A stretch of DNA of 36,031 nucleotides from Methanobacteriota archaeon (GTDB lineage: Archaea; Thermoplasmatota; Thermoplasmata; Thermoplasmatales; GCA-001856825). The stretch lies in assembly GCA_017857235.1 (NCBI GenBank), contig JAFMDN010000011.1:1-36031 (forward strand), given 5' to 3'. Made by a program: the position numbers and the translations under genes. The notes beneath the pieces were generated by a model. The model did no database searches and was not told the DNA's origin. It was given only the letters and a program-made list of their open reading frames with translations. Of the stretch, positions 24,724 through 32,750 are shown piece by piece; the first letter of the stretch is position 1; each line of letters begins with the position of its first letter.

Positions 24724-25164
24724 TAGTAAGGAGGGGATTCCCACTAGAAAAATTAGAATTAGATCTGGATTTCAATTCTAACTAATTTTTATTCATGCAA
24801 CCGGCAACTATTGGGAATAAATCTATTTTATCTTAATTTGATAATTGAGTGGTTAGCATGGAAATAAACTTAATGTTAATTACATTTTTTGGAATTATAA
24901 CATTTATTATTAAAGAATTATTGCTTAATAGCTTTTCCTTGAATCTTTAATAATGATTATTTTTTATCCTCTTTAATATCTCCAAAAGCTTGAAAATTTA
25001 TACTTTAAGATCTAAGTATTCTTACTCAATACTTGGGGAATTTCTAAAAGTTGCATAATTAATTGTTCTTTCCATTTTTCAGATAATGAATGCATTTATA
25101 CTTATTCAACTGTTGCCCTAAGAAACTTTGGAAACTTATTAATCTTTGAGATACATTTTTTACT
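24724..25164 (+). other. Gene-poor region upstream of wtpA
   Basis: This is 441 bp of very AT-rich DNA. It begins with an inverted repeat, TTAGAATT at 24753-24760 and AATTCTAA at 24774-24781, whose flanks extend the pairing with a small bulge; it could be a transcription end of the decayed frame or a regulator site. A 30-codon frame at 24858-24950 encodes a single hydrophobic helix (MEINLMLITFFGIITFIIKE) with no clear SD; it may be a miniprotein, but chance is likely in such AT-rich DNA. A promoter for wtpA must lie toward the right end. No RNA gene was recognised. Confidence 0.45.
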
Positions 25165-26331
25165 GTGAGGACTTCCTTAGCTATTATCGCCCTAGTGATC
25201 ATATTTATCGCAGGAATTGCTATTGGGCTTTATATAACTCCTAGAGAATCTAAAACTGTAATTATAACAGGTTTTGCCGCAGGCTCTTTAAAATATGCCA
25301 TAGGTGATAATTTTATTCCTGAATTCTCCAACTTAACCGGCATAAAGATTGGCATGAGCTTCGGTGGTTCTGTTTCTGGCGCAAGACAAATTCAATCAGG
25401 ACAACCCTATGACATCTTTATATCCGCAGCAGCTGGAGTTATCCCATCCTTGTTGATGCCAAACTACACCGATTGGATGATAATTTTTGCTACAAACGAA
25501 ATGGCCGTGACTTGGATCAACCAATCATACAATATACAGCCGGGGGCCTTCTGGTTCGAAAATATATCTGCAAAAGGTATAATAGTAGCAGCATCAAATG
25601 CATCTCTTGATCCTAGCGGATTCCAAGCAATAGAAATGATAAAATTAGCTGGAATTTATTATACAAACTGGTCTAATCCTTACGTTAGAATGGCTTGGCA
25701 CAATAATTTCCATGAGTTTATGATATACAACAGTGCATGGAACTCATGGTTCGGCCCAAATGGTACCTTGGCATCAGAACATTATGGAGGAGGTTATCCC
25801 ATAAATGATTCTATGGCACTTTACGATCAACTCTTCCAGTACAAATTGAAAGTGGGAGACTTAAAATTGACAACAGTTGAGATTGGATTAGACGGGTATT
25901 TGCAATCAGGTGCTGCTGACTATGCCTTAACATACAAATCTCAGGCTATAAACCAACATCTAAATTACTTTAAAAATACAAATGGATCTAACGGCTTGAG
26001 TTCATGGATAAACTTGGGCTCAATTCAGAGAAATCAAGTGATGTTCTATCAGGAAGTTAATTCAACTGGTCCATCCATAGATAATATAGGAGATTATCCA
26101 GGAGGTCCAATTCTTTATGGTGCAACTATATTATCAAAAACAAAGTACCTCAACAATGATGAAGCTTTTATATACTTCCTTGTAACACCTCTTGGTCAAC
26201 AGATATTAAATAACAGTGATTTTGATCCAATCTCAGTTCCATTCATATATGGGCAAGCTCCCCCGTTGATTTCACAGCTAGGGCAGCCTATTCCAGCTTA
26301 CATACCTACAAACTCTTATGAAGAAATATGA
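25165..26331 (+). CDS. wtpA: Tungstate/molybdate ABC transporter substrate-binding protein
   Basis: A 388-residue extracellular binding protein of the WtpA/ModA group. An N-terminal hydrophobic helix (about 4-23) acts as signal or anchor; there is no lipobox cysteine. Landmarks are ITGFAAGSLKYA, SGQPYDIFISAA, LLMPNYTDWMIIFATNEMAV, the stretch around SLDPSGFQAIEM, and the late GDYPGGPILYGATIL. WtpA-type proteins bind tungstate and molybdate tightly, and the cofactor genes around it support that substrate. The start is GTG at 25165. It overlaps the permease gene by ATGA. Confidence 0.9.
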   Translation: MRTSLAIIALVIIFIAGIAIGLYITPRESKTVIITGFAAGSLKYAIGDNFIPEFSNLTGIKIGMSFGGSVSGARQIQSGQPYDIFISAAAGVIPSLLMPNYTDWMIIFATNEMAVTWINQSYNIQPGAFWFENISAKGIIVAASNASLDPSGFQAIEMIKLAGIYYTNWSNPYVRMAWHNNFHEFMIYNSAWNSWFGPNGTLASEHYGGGYPINDSMALYDQLFQYKLKVGDLKLTTVEIGLDGYLQSGAADYALTYKSQAINQHLNYFKNTNGSNGLSSWINLGSIQRNQVMFYQEVNSTGPSIDNIGDYPGGPILYGATILSKTKYLNNDEAFIYFLVTPLGQQILNNSDFDPISVPFIYGQAPPLISQLGQPIPAYIPTNSYEEI

Positions 26332-27128
26332 AATTTGACAAACTTTACTACATTTTTTCCATATTTGTCATAATTTACCTTGGAATCATTGTCGTACCCA
26401 TACTGAGAACACTGCTATTTACAAGCATAAACGGGCTTGTTCAAGATTCCAAATCAGGGATCATTCAATCTATTGAACTTACTTATTTAATGGCATTTAT
26501 AGTAGCCATTATTAGTGTGGTTTTCGCCATTCCTTATACATATTTTATTTCAAGAAGCCCCCACCCATTCTTCAAATTTGTTGATTCCATTATAGAATTG
26601 CCTATAATGATTCCTCATACAGTTGTTGGAATTATTATGCTTCTTACATTTGAACCTAGCATGCCTTTAGGTTCACTTATTTCAAAAATATATCCCAATT
26701 ACAGATTTGATGATACTTTTTTCGCAGTTATTGTTACCCTATTCTTCTTAGCTTCGGCTTATTCCATAAGAACAATTCAGGTTTCTTACACAAAAAATGC
26801 TATTGAATATGAAAATATGGCTAGAAGCTTTGGATATAAACCATTGGAGGCTTTTATGCTGGTATCTGTCCCGTTTATGTGGCGCTCCATTCTTAGGGGA
26901 ATGGCACTAACATGGGCTAGGTCCATATCGGAGGTTGGCTCAATGCTTATAGTTGCTTATTATATCTTTCCCAGTTTCACCCATTTGGTGGGTATCTTTA
27001 TTTATTCGCAATTTATAGGAAACGGCCTAATTCCAGCGGCTGAGTCTTCGTCTATCCTAATAATCACTGGCCTCTTGACCTTACTTATTTTAAAGATATT
27101 GGAGGGAAAAGATGCTTCATATTACTGA
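26328..27128 (+). CDS. wtpB: Tungstate/molybdate ABC transporter permease
   Basis: A 266-residue inner-membrane permease with about six helices. It carries the binding-protein-dependent permease motif around NMARSFGYKPLEAFMLVSVP, which docks on the ATPase, and the ModB-like IIELPIMIPHTVVGIIMLL and WARSISEVGSMLIVAYY. It sits between the binding protein (ATGA overlap) and the ATPase (17-bp overlap), so the three subunits are translated together. Confidence 0.92.
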   Translation: MKFDKLYYIFSIFVIIYLGIIVVPILRTLLFTSINGLVQDSKSGIIQSIELTYLMAFIVAIISVVFAIPYTYFISRSPHPFFKFVDSIIELPIMIPHTVVGIIMLLTFEPSMPLGSLISKIYPNYRFDDTFFAVIVTLFFLASAYSIRTIQVSYTKNAIEYENMARSFGYKPLEAFMLVSVPFMWRSILRGMALTWARSISEVGSMLIVAYYIFPSFTHLVGIFIYSQFIGNGLIPAAESSSILIITGLLTLLILKILEGKDASYY

Positions 27129-27978
27129 TCTTAGAGTTATTCGGGGGAAATTCAAGCTTCAAATCGATGACTTAAATTTATCTGGTAGAAGTATACTTTT
27201 AATAGGCGAAAATGGCTCCGGAAAAACTACCCTTCTCCAATCCATTGCTGGCTTCATACAGTCGAGTGGTAAAATTTACCTTGAAGATTTTGAAATTAAT
27301 TCTTTGCCCATTGAGAAAAGAAATGTTTGCATGCTATCCACGACATTAAATATCTTTAAAGATAAAACAGTAAAAGAAAATTTAAACTTCCCCAAAAGGA
27401 AAAGGGATGGTGTTTATGATGATCTTATAAATGATCTATGCCTTGCAGAAAAAGAAAACGTCAAAGGTGCCTATCTTTCCTCAGGTGAGATGCAAAGATT
27501 GGCCATAGGCAGATGTCTGATATCTGAATCAAGGTTAATGTTATTTGATGAGCCGTTTTCATTTCAGGACCAAATAAATAAGATGCTTATGAGAGATATC
27601 ATTGAAAAGTATTCGGTTAAATTCAATGTACCATATGTTATAACCACAAATATATATGGAGAATTTCTGTACAATTTTCATAACATCGTTTCCATATGGA
27701 AAGGAATGATTTTAGAAAATGTGAATTCATTGGACAATATTTCTCACTTCAGAACCGCATCTTTGATCTCTCCGTTGAATTTATTAAAAATTAAAGACGA
27801 ATATTACATTGTAGACCCTAACGAAATAGTATTCGGAGATTCAGGGTATGATTATGAGGCAATTTCAAACAACATCCTTAGGATAAAAATAGATGGAAAT
27901 TTTTTCTACTTAAAAACCAGCGCACCTCCAAATGGAAACAAATTAAATTTTGGAAAAATAAGGAAGCTTCAATATTGA
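27112..27978 (+). CDS. wtpC: Tungstate/molybdate ABC transporter ATPase, with atypical Q- and H-loops
   Basis: A 288-residue ABC ATPase energising the importer. The Walker A motif GENGSGKTT (32-40), signature YLSSGEMQRL (121-130) and Walker B LMLFDEP (142-148) are intact. Two switch residues are not: where ModC/WtpC have the Q-loop Gln the sequence is MLSTT (Thr77), and the switch His is Asn180 (ITTNIYGE). The C-terminal part (about 210-288) may be a reduced TOBE-like regulatory domain. The SD GGAGGG (27101-27106) precedes the ATG inside wtpB. The gene has no frameshift, so altered motifs rather than decay are indicated. Confidence 0.87.
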   Translation: MLHITDLRVIRGKFKLQIDDLNLSGRSILLIGENGSGKTTLLQSIAGFIQSSGKIYLEDFEINSLPIEKRNVCMLSTTLNIFKDKTVKENLNFPKRKRDGVYDDLINDLCLAEKENVKGAYLSSGEMQRLAIGRCLISESRLMLFDEPFSFQDQINKMLMRDIIEKYSVKFNVPYVITTNIYGEFLYNFHNIVSIWKGMILENVNSLDNISHFRTASLISPLNLLKIKDEYYIVDPNEIVFGDSGYDYEAISNNILRIKIDGNFFYLKTSAPPNGNKLNFGKIRKLQY

Positions 27979-28003
27979 AATATGGAAATTTCATTATTAT
28001 GGT

Positions 28004-29197
28004 ATGATAAGGGATTATATTTCCCTCGATGAAGCCCTAAAGATCGGGAAGGAAGCGAAGTATGAACTTGATATGGAAGATAGAATATTCGAAATAAATA
28101 CTCAATATGCGGTAGGAAAGTTGTCCGCAGAAGAAGTTCTATCACCAAAAGATTATCCGGCCGAAAATAAAAGTGCAGTAGATGGGTATGCATTAAATTC
28201 AAAATATATCTTGTCAGCCTCCAGTTCTAATCCAATTTCTTTAAAAATAATAGGGAAGTCTGAGCCTGATAATCCTTTTGATGGAGTATTAAGGGATGAT
28301 GAAACCGTAAGGATTTTGACAGGTGCAAAGTTACCTCAAGGAGCAGATTCTATTTTGATGGATGAAGATGCAATCGTTGAAGGAGAATATTTAAAGGTAA
28401 ACAAAAATTTGAGACCATTTCAGAATGTCAGCTTCATCGGTGAAGATATAAAAAAGGGAGAAAGAATAATCTCCAGAGGGGAAATCATAAGTCCTGCGAA
28501 ACTTGTTGCACTTTTAGAAACAGGAATTAGAAATATTAAGATCCTTGATCTTAAGATAGGGATACTATCCACGGGGAATGAACTTTTATCAGGTAAGGTT
28601 AAGAACACTACTCAATATTTACTTATTGAAACCCTAAAGAAATACGGTTACAATCCTATTAATCTAGGTATAGCAGCGGATGATTATGAGGATTTAATTT
28701 CAAAATTGTCAAAAGAAAAGACTGATGTATTGATTTTAACCGGCGGAACAGGTCCCAGTGAAAATGACCTGACTAGTGAATTTGTGAAATCAACTGGAAA
28801 AATTCTTTTCCATGGAATAAAGATGCGACCCGGTAGAACAACCGGCTTGGGAATTATTGATGGAACTCCAGTTTTTATCATTTCAGGTTTACCAGTAGCT
28901 TCCCTTATGGCCTTGGAAAATGTTATAGATCCGCTTATAAGATACTGGTTTAATTTAGAACCTATAAGAGATCAATTTGTTAAAGCTAAATTAAACCGTG
29001 CAGTAGTTAATACCTTGGGATTTAGATCGTTTGTGAGGGTGAAATTAAATGAAAACTATGAGGCTGAACCTCTAAAAGTAACCGGTTCAGGGGTAATATC
29101 TTCTATTATCAATGCTGACGGAATATTAATTGTCCCAGAAAACGTTGAGGGTTATTCCGAAGGTGAAGAAGTAAATATTAAGCTCCTGAGGTGCTAA
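28004..29197 (+). CDS. moeA: Molybdopterin molybdenumtransferase MoeA
   Basis: MoeA inserts molybdate or tungstate into adenylylated molybdopterin. The 397 residues show SAVDGYALNS in the N-terminal domain, LTGAKLPQGADSILMDED, GILSTGNELL and LTGGTGPSENDLT in the MoaB-like domain, and the active-site loop IKMRPGRTTGLGIIDGTPVF followed by a C-terminal beta domain. It starts 25 bp after wtpC and ends one base before a second moeA, so it belongs to the importer operon. Archaea often have two MoeA paralogues, perhaps one each for Mo and W. Confidence 0.94.
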   Translation: MIRDYISLDEALKIGKEAKYELDMEDRIFEINTQYAVGKLSAEEVLSPKDYPAENKSAVDGYALNSKYILSASSSNPISLKIIGKSEPDNPFDGVLRDDETVRILTGAKLPQGADSILMDEDAIVEGEYLKVNKNLRPFQNVSFIGEDIKKGERIISRGEIISPAKLVALLETGIRNIKILDLKIGILSTGNELLSGKVKNTTQYLLIETLKKYGYNPINLGIAADDYEDLISKLSKEKTDVLILTGGTGPSENDLTSEFVKSTGKILFHGIKMRPGRTTGLGIIDGTPVFIISGLPVASLMALENVIDPLIRYWFNLEPIRDQFVKAKLNRAVVNTLGFRSFVRVKLNENYEAEPLKVTGSGVISSIINADGILIVPENVEGYSEGEEVNIKLLRC

Positions 29198-29198
29198 G

Positions 29199-31091
29199 AT
29201 GGTTAAAATTTTCCATAAACTCGTTTCCATTGAAGAAGCTAAAAAAATCCTAACCGATTCCTTCCAAAAATTAATTTCTGCTGAGGTTGTTGATATAACT
29301 GATTCCGTTGGACTGATAAGTTCTGAGGATGTTTATTCAACGCTTGACAACCCTCCTTTTGATAGATCTGAAGTTGATGGGTATGCTTTAGATCATAGGT
29401 CTATTTTGAACGCCGATGACTATAACCCAATAAAATTGAAAATAGTTGGTACGATAGAGGCTGGAAGCAAATATTTAGGAAAAATCCAAGATTTGAATGA
29501 GTGCATCTACGTAGCTACGGGAGCACCTATACCGAGAGGGTCGGATTCAGTTGTTATGGTAGAGTATACAAAAAGGGAAGGAGAATTTGTTTATGTATAT
29601 AGGCCAACAGCTCCAGGAGAAAATATTGCCCATGCTGGAAGTGATTTCACTGTAGAAGAAATCATTTTAAGGAAAGGAGAAAAAATTTCAGCTGAAAAGA
29701 TTGCAGTTTTGAGCGCTTCGGGAATTGGGAAAGTTTCGGTTTTATCAAAACTAAGAATTGGTATCCTATCCACAGGGAATGAAATTATTAGACCTGAAAA
29801 TGAAATTGAATTCGGACAAATATATGATGTAAATGGACCCTATGTCAAGACTCTTTTGGATTCATATAAATTGATCCAATCAGATTACTTGGGCATAATA
29901 AGAGATAGTTATGAATCCATAAGGGATTCATTGGAATCTTATTTAAAGAAATATAAAATTATAATCACATCTGGTGCTACTTCTGCTGGCTTTCATGACC
30001 TTTTGTACTCAGTTTTAGATGATATTGGAGCAACCCCAATTTATCATGGAATCGCAATAAAGCCAGGTAAGCCTTCATTCCTTTACTCGATTAATGGTAA
30101 TCTAGTAATTGGTCTGCCTGGCTTTCCATTGTCTGCTGCTTCGGTACTATATACAGTAATAATTCCATCAATCTTATCTGCTTATAATGTGGAAATAGGA
30201 AAACCTCAAAGCGTTAGATTGGGATTGAAAATAACTCCTGAAAGGGGGAAAGAACTTATATTACCTGGAATTCTAAGCAGAAATGGATATGTTTATCCCA
30301 TATTTGGTGAGTCCGGAAGTATTAGTAGGATCTCTCAGGCTGATGGATTTTTGATTGTTTCTGGAGATAGAATATTCTATAATAAAGGGGATCAGGTCAA
30401 TTTCTATAAAATGGCTGAACACGAGAAGGATTTAATCGCCATAGGTAGCAATGATCCAATATTAGAAAGGATCATTTTATTAACGACAAATAAGGCAATT
30501 ATAGTGAATGCAGGCTCTATGGGCGCTATAGAAGCAATGATTAATGGATATTCGGATTTAGGAGGTTTACACCTTTATAAAGATGGACAATACAATACCT
30601 TCGTAATGGATGATAAACTAAAAATGAAAGCCTCTATCATAAGAGGCTTTGATAGGATTCAAGGTTTTATTTCTAGAGATGGTTACAAATCCTTTAGAGA
30701 AATTATGGAAAGGAAAGCAATATTTGTCAATAGAAACAGAGGCTCCGGAACCAGAGCTATCATTGATGAATTGATAGAATCAGAATTTGGTAAAAATTTC
30801 GATAAATCAGCAATATACAATTATTTTTGGGAGGCTAAAAGTCATGCCGCTGTTGCCAGATCAGTATTGCAAGGTAGAGCAGATGTTGGTATAAGCATAA
30901 AATTTTATGCCGACTTATTCAATTTAAAATTCCATGAGGTAAAGAAGGAGAGCTATGATATCATCGTTTCCAGAGATTTCTTGGACAGTGCAGTAGGGAA
31001 AAAATTTATTGATAATTTAAAATCTTTGAAACAAACTAATCCACCGTCCGGTTATATATTCCCTGAGAATATTGGCGAAATAATTTCTTAA
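29199..31091 (+). CDS. moeA2: MoeA fused to a periplasmic-binding-type (LysR-substrate-like) domain
   Basis: A 630-residue two-part protein. Residues 1 to about 405 are a full MoeA (RSEVDGYALDHRS, GAPIPRGSDSVVMVEYT, GILSTGNEIIR, TSGATSAGFHDLLYS, IKPGKPSFLYSINGNLVIG). Residues from about 410 to 630 form a binding-protein-like domain (NAGSMGAIEAMINGYSDLGG, NRNRGSGTRAIIDELIE, VARSVLQGRADVGI) that is cytoplasmic here and may sense or hold the metal oxyanion. The fusion is known in archaea. Its start follows moeA by one base. The paralogue next door suggests division of labour between Mo and W. Confidence 0.92.
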   Translation: MVKIFHKLVSIEEAKKILTDSFQKLISAEVVDITDSVGLISSEDVYSTLDNPPFDRSEVDGYALDHRSILNADDYNPIKLKIVGTIEAGSKYLGKIQDLNECIYVATGAPIPRGSDSVVMVEYTKREGEFVYVYRPTAPGENIAHAGSDFTVEEIILRKGEKISAEKIAVLSASGIGKVSVLSKLRIGILSTGNEIIRPENEIEFGQIYDVNGPYVKTLLDSYKLIQSDYLGIIRDSYESIRDSLESYLKKYKIIITSGATSAGFHDLLYSVLDDIGATPIYHGIAIKPGKPSFLYSINGNLVIGLPGFPLSAASVLYTVIIPSILSAYNVEIGKPQSVRLGLKITPERGKELILPGILSRNGYVYPIFGESGSISRISQADGFLIVSGDRIFYNKGDQVNFYKMAEHEKDLIAIGSNDPILERIILLTTNKAIIVNAGSMGAIEAMINGYSDLGGLHLYKDGQYNTFVMDDKLKMKASIIRGFDRIQGFISRDGYKSFREIMERKAIFVNRNRGSGTRAIIDELIESEFGKNFDKSAIYNYFWEAKSHAAVARSVLQGRADVGISIKFYADLFNLKFHEVKKESYDIIVSRDFLDSAVGKKFIDNLKSLKQTNPPSGYIFPENIGEIIS

Positions 31092-31096
31092 TCTCC

Positions 31097-31582
31097 CTAC
31101 TCTTTATGGAGTTCGTGATAAATATGGTATATGAATTTTTTAATTATTTCAACGCCCTTCTTTACAGCACCAGGTGATCCTGGAAGACAGTATATCTGAG
31201 TCCTACCAACTAAGAATAGGGAAGCATTTGAGAAATATGCAATTTCCTCATTAGAGGATTGCCTAAACAGCTCCCCAAACCCCTTTATTTCCTTCTCGGC
31301 GATTTTTGAAACTGCAGAAATTGTTACATCCCTTATAGAAGGACCGGTTCCTCCTGTTATAATTATTACATCCTTTTCAATATTGCATAATGTTTCCCTT
31401 AATATTTTAATCTGTTCATCTGGACAAAGTGATCTAGATGTTTCATGTTCCAAACTCATAAAATTTTCTATCAATTTTCCCGACTCGTCATTTTCTAATG
31501 TCCTCGAACTTGATACTGTTAATATGTGCACTTTAAGCCTCTTTTTTTCACCCATATTGTGTAATGAAATTTCTTTTTCCAT
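31097..31582 (-). CDS. moaB: Molybdopterin adenylyltransferase-type protein MoaB/Mog
   Basis: A 161-residue MoaB/MogA-family protein, which adenylates molybdopterin before metal insertion by MoeA. TVSSSRTLENDESGKLI near the N terminus, IITGGTGPSIRDVT in the middle and YCLPGSPGAVKKG near the end are the family marks. The ATG at 31582 is preferred; an in-frame TTG at 31597 would add five residues. A TATA-like run on the minus strand at about 31606-31618 is suitably placed. It converges on moeA2 with 5 bp between stops. Confidence 0.92.
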   Translation of the reverse strand: MEKEISLHNMGEKKRLKVHILTVSSSRTLENDESGKLIENFMSLEHETSRSLCPDEQIKILRETLCNIEKDVIIITGGTGPSIRDVTISAVSKIAEKEIKGFGELFRQSSNEEIAYFSNASLFLVGRTQIYCLPGSPGAVKKGVEIIKKFIYHIYHELHKE

Positions 31583-31675
31583 GGTAAATAGATGCAATAT
31601 GAGAATAAATCTATTTAGAATATTAGCTATTAATGTCTAATAAAGACTCTCATCCTTTTCAAAAAATGTGTTGAT

Positions 31676-31766
31676 TTATTGGGTTTTCTGAGGTATAACA
31701 TTCAAAAGGTAAAAATATATTACCAGACCCCTCATCTCGCTAATTTGACCCTTTATTTTGATCTTT
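31676..31766 (+). repeat. Imperfect direct repeat, copy 1
   Basis: Ninety-one bases that align without gaps to 31934-32024. The best-preserved parts are a shared 18-19-base block beginning ATTCAAAAGG and the CCCTTTATTTTGA block near the end; the middle diverges. Copies are in the same orientation, 258 bp apart start to start. Confidence 0.75.
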
Positions 31767-31933
31767 ACAAGTATATTCTGAGAGTGATTTTTGACTATGC
31801 ATGCTTGCATAAGGTCAGAGTATCCTGAATTGCTTTATATAGAACAGTACGAGTAGTTTATTGCTGAGACCACTGTGGTTTCCGATGGCAATGACGAACA
31901 GGAATCCTCTAGTTATTCAAAAAACATATCCAA

Positions 31934-32024
31934 TTATTGAATTTTCGGAGGTATCGCATTCAAAAGGTAAAAATATACTGCCCGATCGCTTATCTTTAAA
32001 AATTGGCCCTTTATTTTGACCTTT
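31934..32024 (+). repeat. Imperfect direct repeat, copy 2
   Basis: Second copy of the 91-base repeat, equal in length to copy 1 and conserved at both ends and in the ATTCAAAAGG block. It could mark an old insertion or duplication, or be a regulatory module; no reading frame runs through it. Confidence 0.75.
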
Positions 32025-32101
32025 TCCCAGAGAATTTCAATTGTAAGTTTAAGATATCGCAATACTTAATAGGATATCGAAATAAACTATGGGGAGATGC
32101 A

Positions 32102-32134
32102 GTTAGGTTAGTTACCTTAGTTAGCTTAGTTATT
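32102..32134 (+). repeat. Short TTAG-type imperfect tandem repeat
   Basis: The stretch repeats units of the kind GTTAG/CTTAG (for example TTAGGTTAG and CTTAGTTAG) five to six times over about 33 bases. It is low-complexity DNA next to the island boundary. Confidence 0.45.
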
Positions 32135-32405
32135 TTAAGTGAAAAGGGGGTATAGAAATCCGTGAAAGGTAATCTTTTACATTTTTACTATATTATATTC
32201 TTTATTAGATATTGATATTATTATATTTCAAACTTCGAACTCCGAGTATTTAAAGAAAAGTTATATTTTTAGATATTATTATTAAAACATGCATAATATA
32301 AATGGGAGGGATTCTAACTTTTATTATCACTCTCCTCCACGGCGCTTATACTATTGTTACACTCCACAACATTTGTGGGCTAGAAAGGACTATACCATCT
32401 GTCAA

Positions 32406-32612
32406 CTACTCCTCGCTAAAGCTTCGGAGCTTGTTGCTGTTCTCCCCTCCACCCGTGAGTGGAGATTCATTGAAACGCAACGATTGGCTGGTTGACATCA
32501 GCCTGAAGTACTCATTACAGAGCACCTCGATGTTCCTTGAAGCATTCAAGTCAGCATTTAATTCGAATCCACAATTCTTGCATTTGAATATTGGACCATG
32601 CCCCTCATTGTG
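32406..32612 (-). pseudogene. tnpB: TnpB (IS200/IS605 OrfB) C-terminal remnant
   Basis: The minus strand encodes 68 residues ending at TAG (32406-32408). They contain HNEGHGPIFKCKNCGFELN and NADLNASRNIE, the second half of the TnpB zinc ribbon and the D-x-N-A-S-R-N-I motif with the last RuvC aspartate. A stop (TGA) lies directly upstream in frame where the first zinc CxxC should be, and the rest of the gene is gone. TnpB is an RNA-guided nuclease of IS200/IS605 elements; this fragment cannot be active. The sequence after the ribbon is a typical variable tail rich in Ser, Asn and Gly. Confidence 0.82.
32419..32464 (-). repeat. Hairpins at the 3' end of the TnpB remnant
   Basis: Two stem-loops overlap the end of the tnpB frame. 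One has arms AAGCT (32419-32423) and AGCTT (32428-32432) with a four-base loop. The other has arms CTCCAC (32447-32452) and GTGGAG (32459-32464) with a six-base loop. Hairpins at this place are expected in IS200/IS605 right ends, where they serve transposition and the overlapping guide RNA; that role here is inference. Confidence 0.5.
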
Positions 32613-32750
32613 TCACATCCAGAGAGCAAGAGCTCATTGAGTTTCGAGAAGATTGTAGACAACATCCTCCAGATAGTAGCGGCGGAAAGCAGACAAGAGG
32701 CCCAAAATGTTAGGTTAATATACCCAGATGAAATGACCATTCATTTATGA
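32598..32750 (+). CDS. Short reading frame coupled to the ABC ATPase, possible gene remnant
   Basis: A 50-codon frame from ATG 32598 ends at TGA 32748-32750, overlapping the ATG of the ABC ATPase gene as ATGA. From about residue 6 it reads as a plausible protein end (SLSFEKIVDNILQIVAAES, then LIYPDEMTIHL). The first few codons overlap the antisense TnpB remnant, so the original gene probably extended further upstream and lost its start when the element inserted or the region was deleted. The family is not recognised. It may be only a chance frame, though the exact stop/start overlap argues for a former operon member. Confidence 0.4.
   Translation: MPLIVSHPESKSSLSFEKIVDNILQIVAAESRQEAQNVRLIYPDEMTIHL

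Larger units (their letters stand above)
31583..32405. other. Gene-free, repeat-bearing region at the island edge
   Basis: About 820 bp with no supportable gene. It contains the moaB promoter region, two 91-bp imperfect direct repeats (31676-31766 and 31934-32024), a TTAG-rich stretch at 32102-32134 and very AT-rich DNA to about 32290. From about 32300 the composition becomes visibly GC-richer. Short frames in 32289-32640 are antisense to the TnpB remnant or lack any starting signal. The segment between the direct repeats (31767-31933) may hold further mobile-element debris, but none could be identified. Confidence 0.55.

Noticed and set aside
27968-27993. Palindromes around the wtpC stop (TTCAATATTGAA and flanking repeats)
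   Set aside because: They are short, A/T-only and partly coding; the neighbouring genes are only 25 bp apart, so a terminator is doubtful.
31583-32134. CRISPR array
   Set aside because: Only two long imperfect direct repeats plus a low-complexity stretch; no regular spacers and no cas genes.
32302-32640. 112-codon plus-strand frame with a hydrophobic start
   Set aside because: It overlaps the TnpB zinc-ribbon remnant in antisense and its composition follows from that; no SD or family likeness.
32558-32740. 60-codon minus-strand frame
   Set aside because: It is a shifted frame across the TnpB remnant and the antisense of the short frame before the ABC ATPase.
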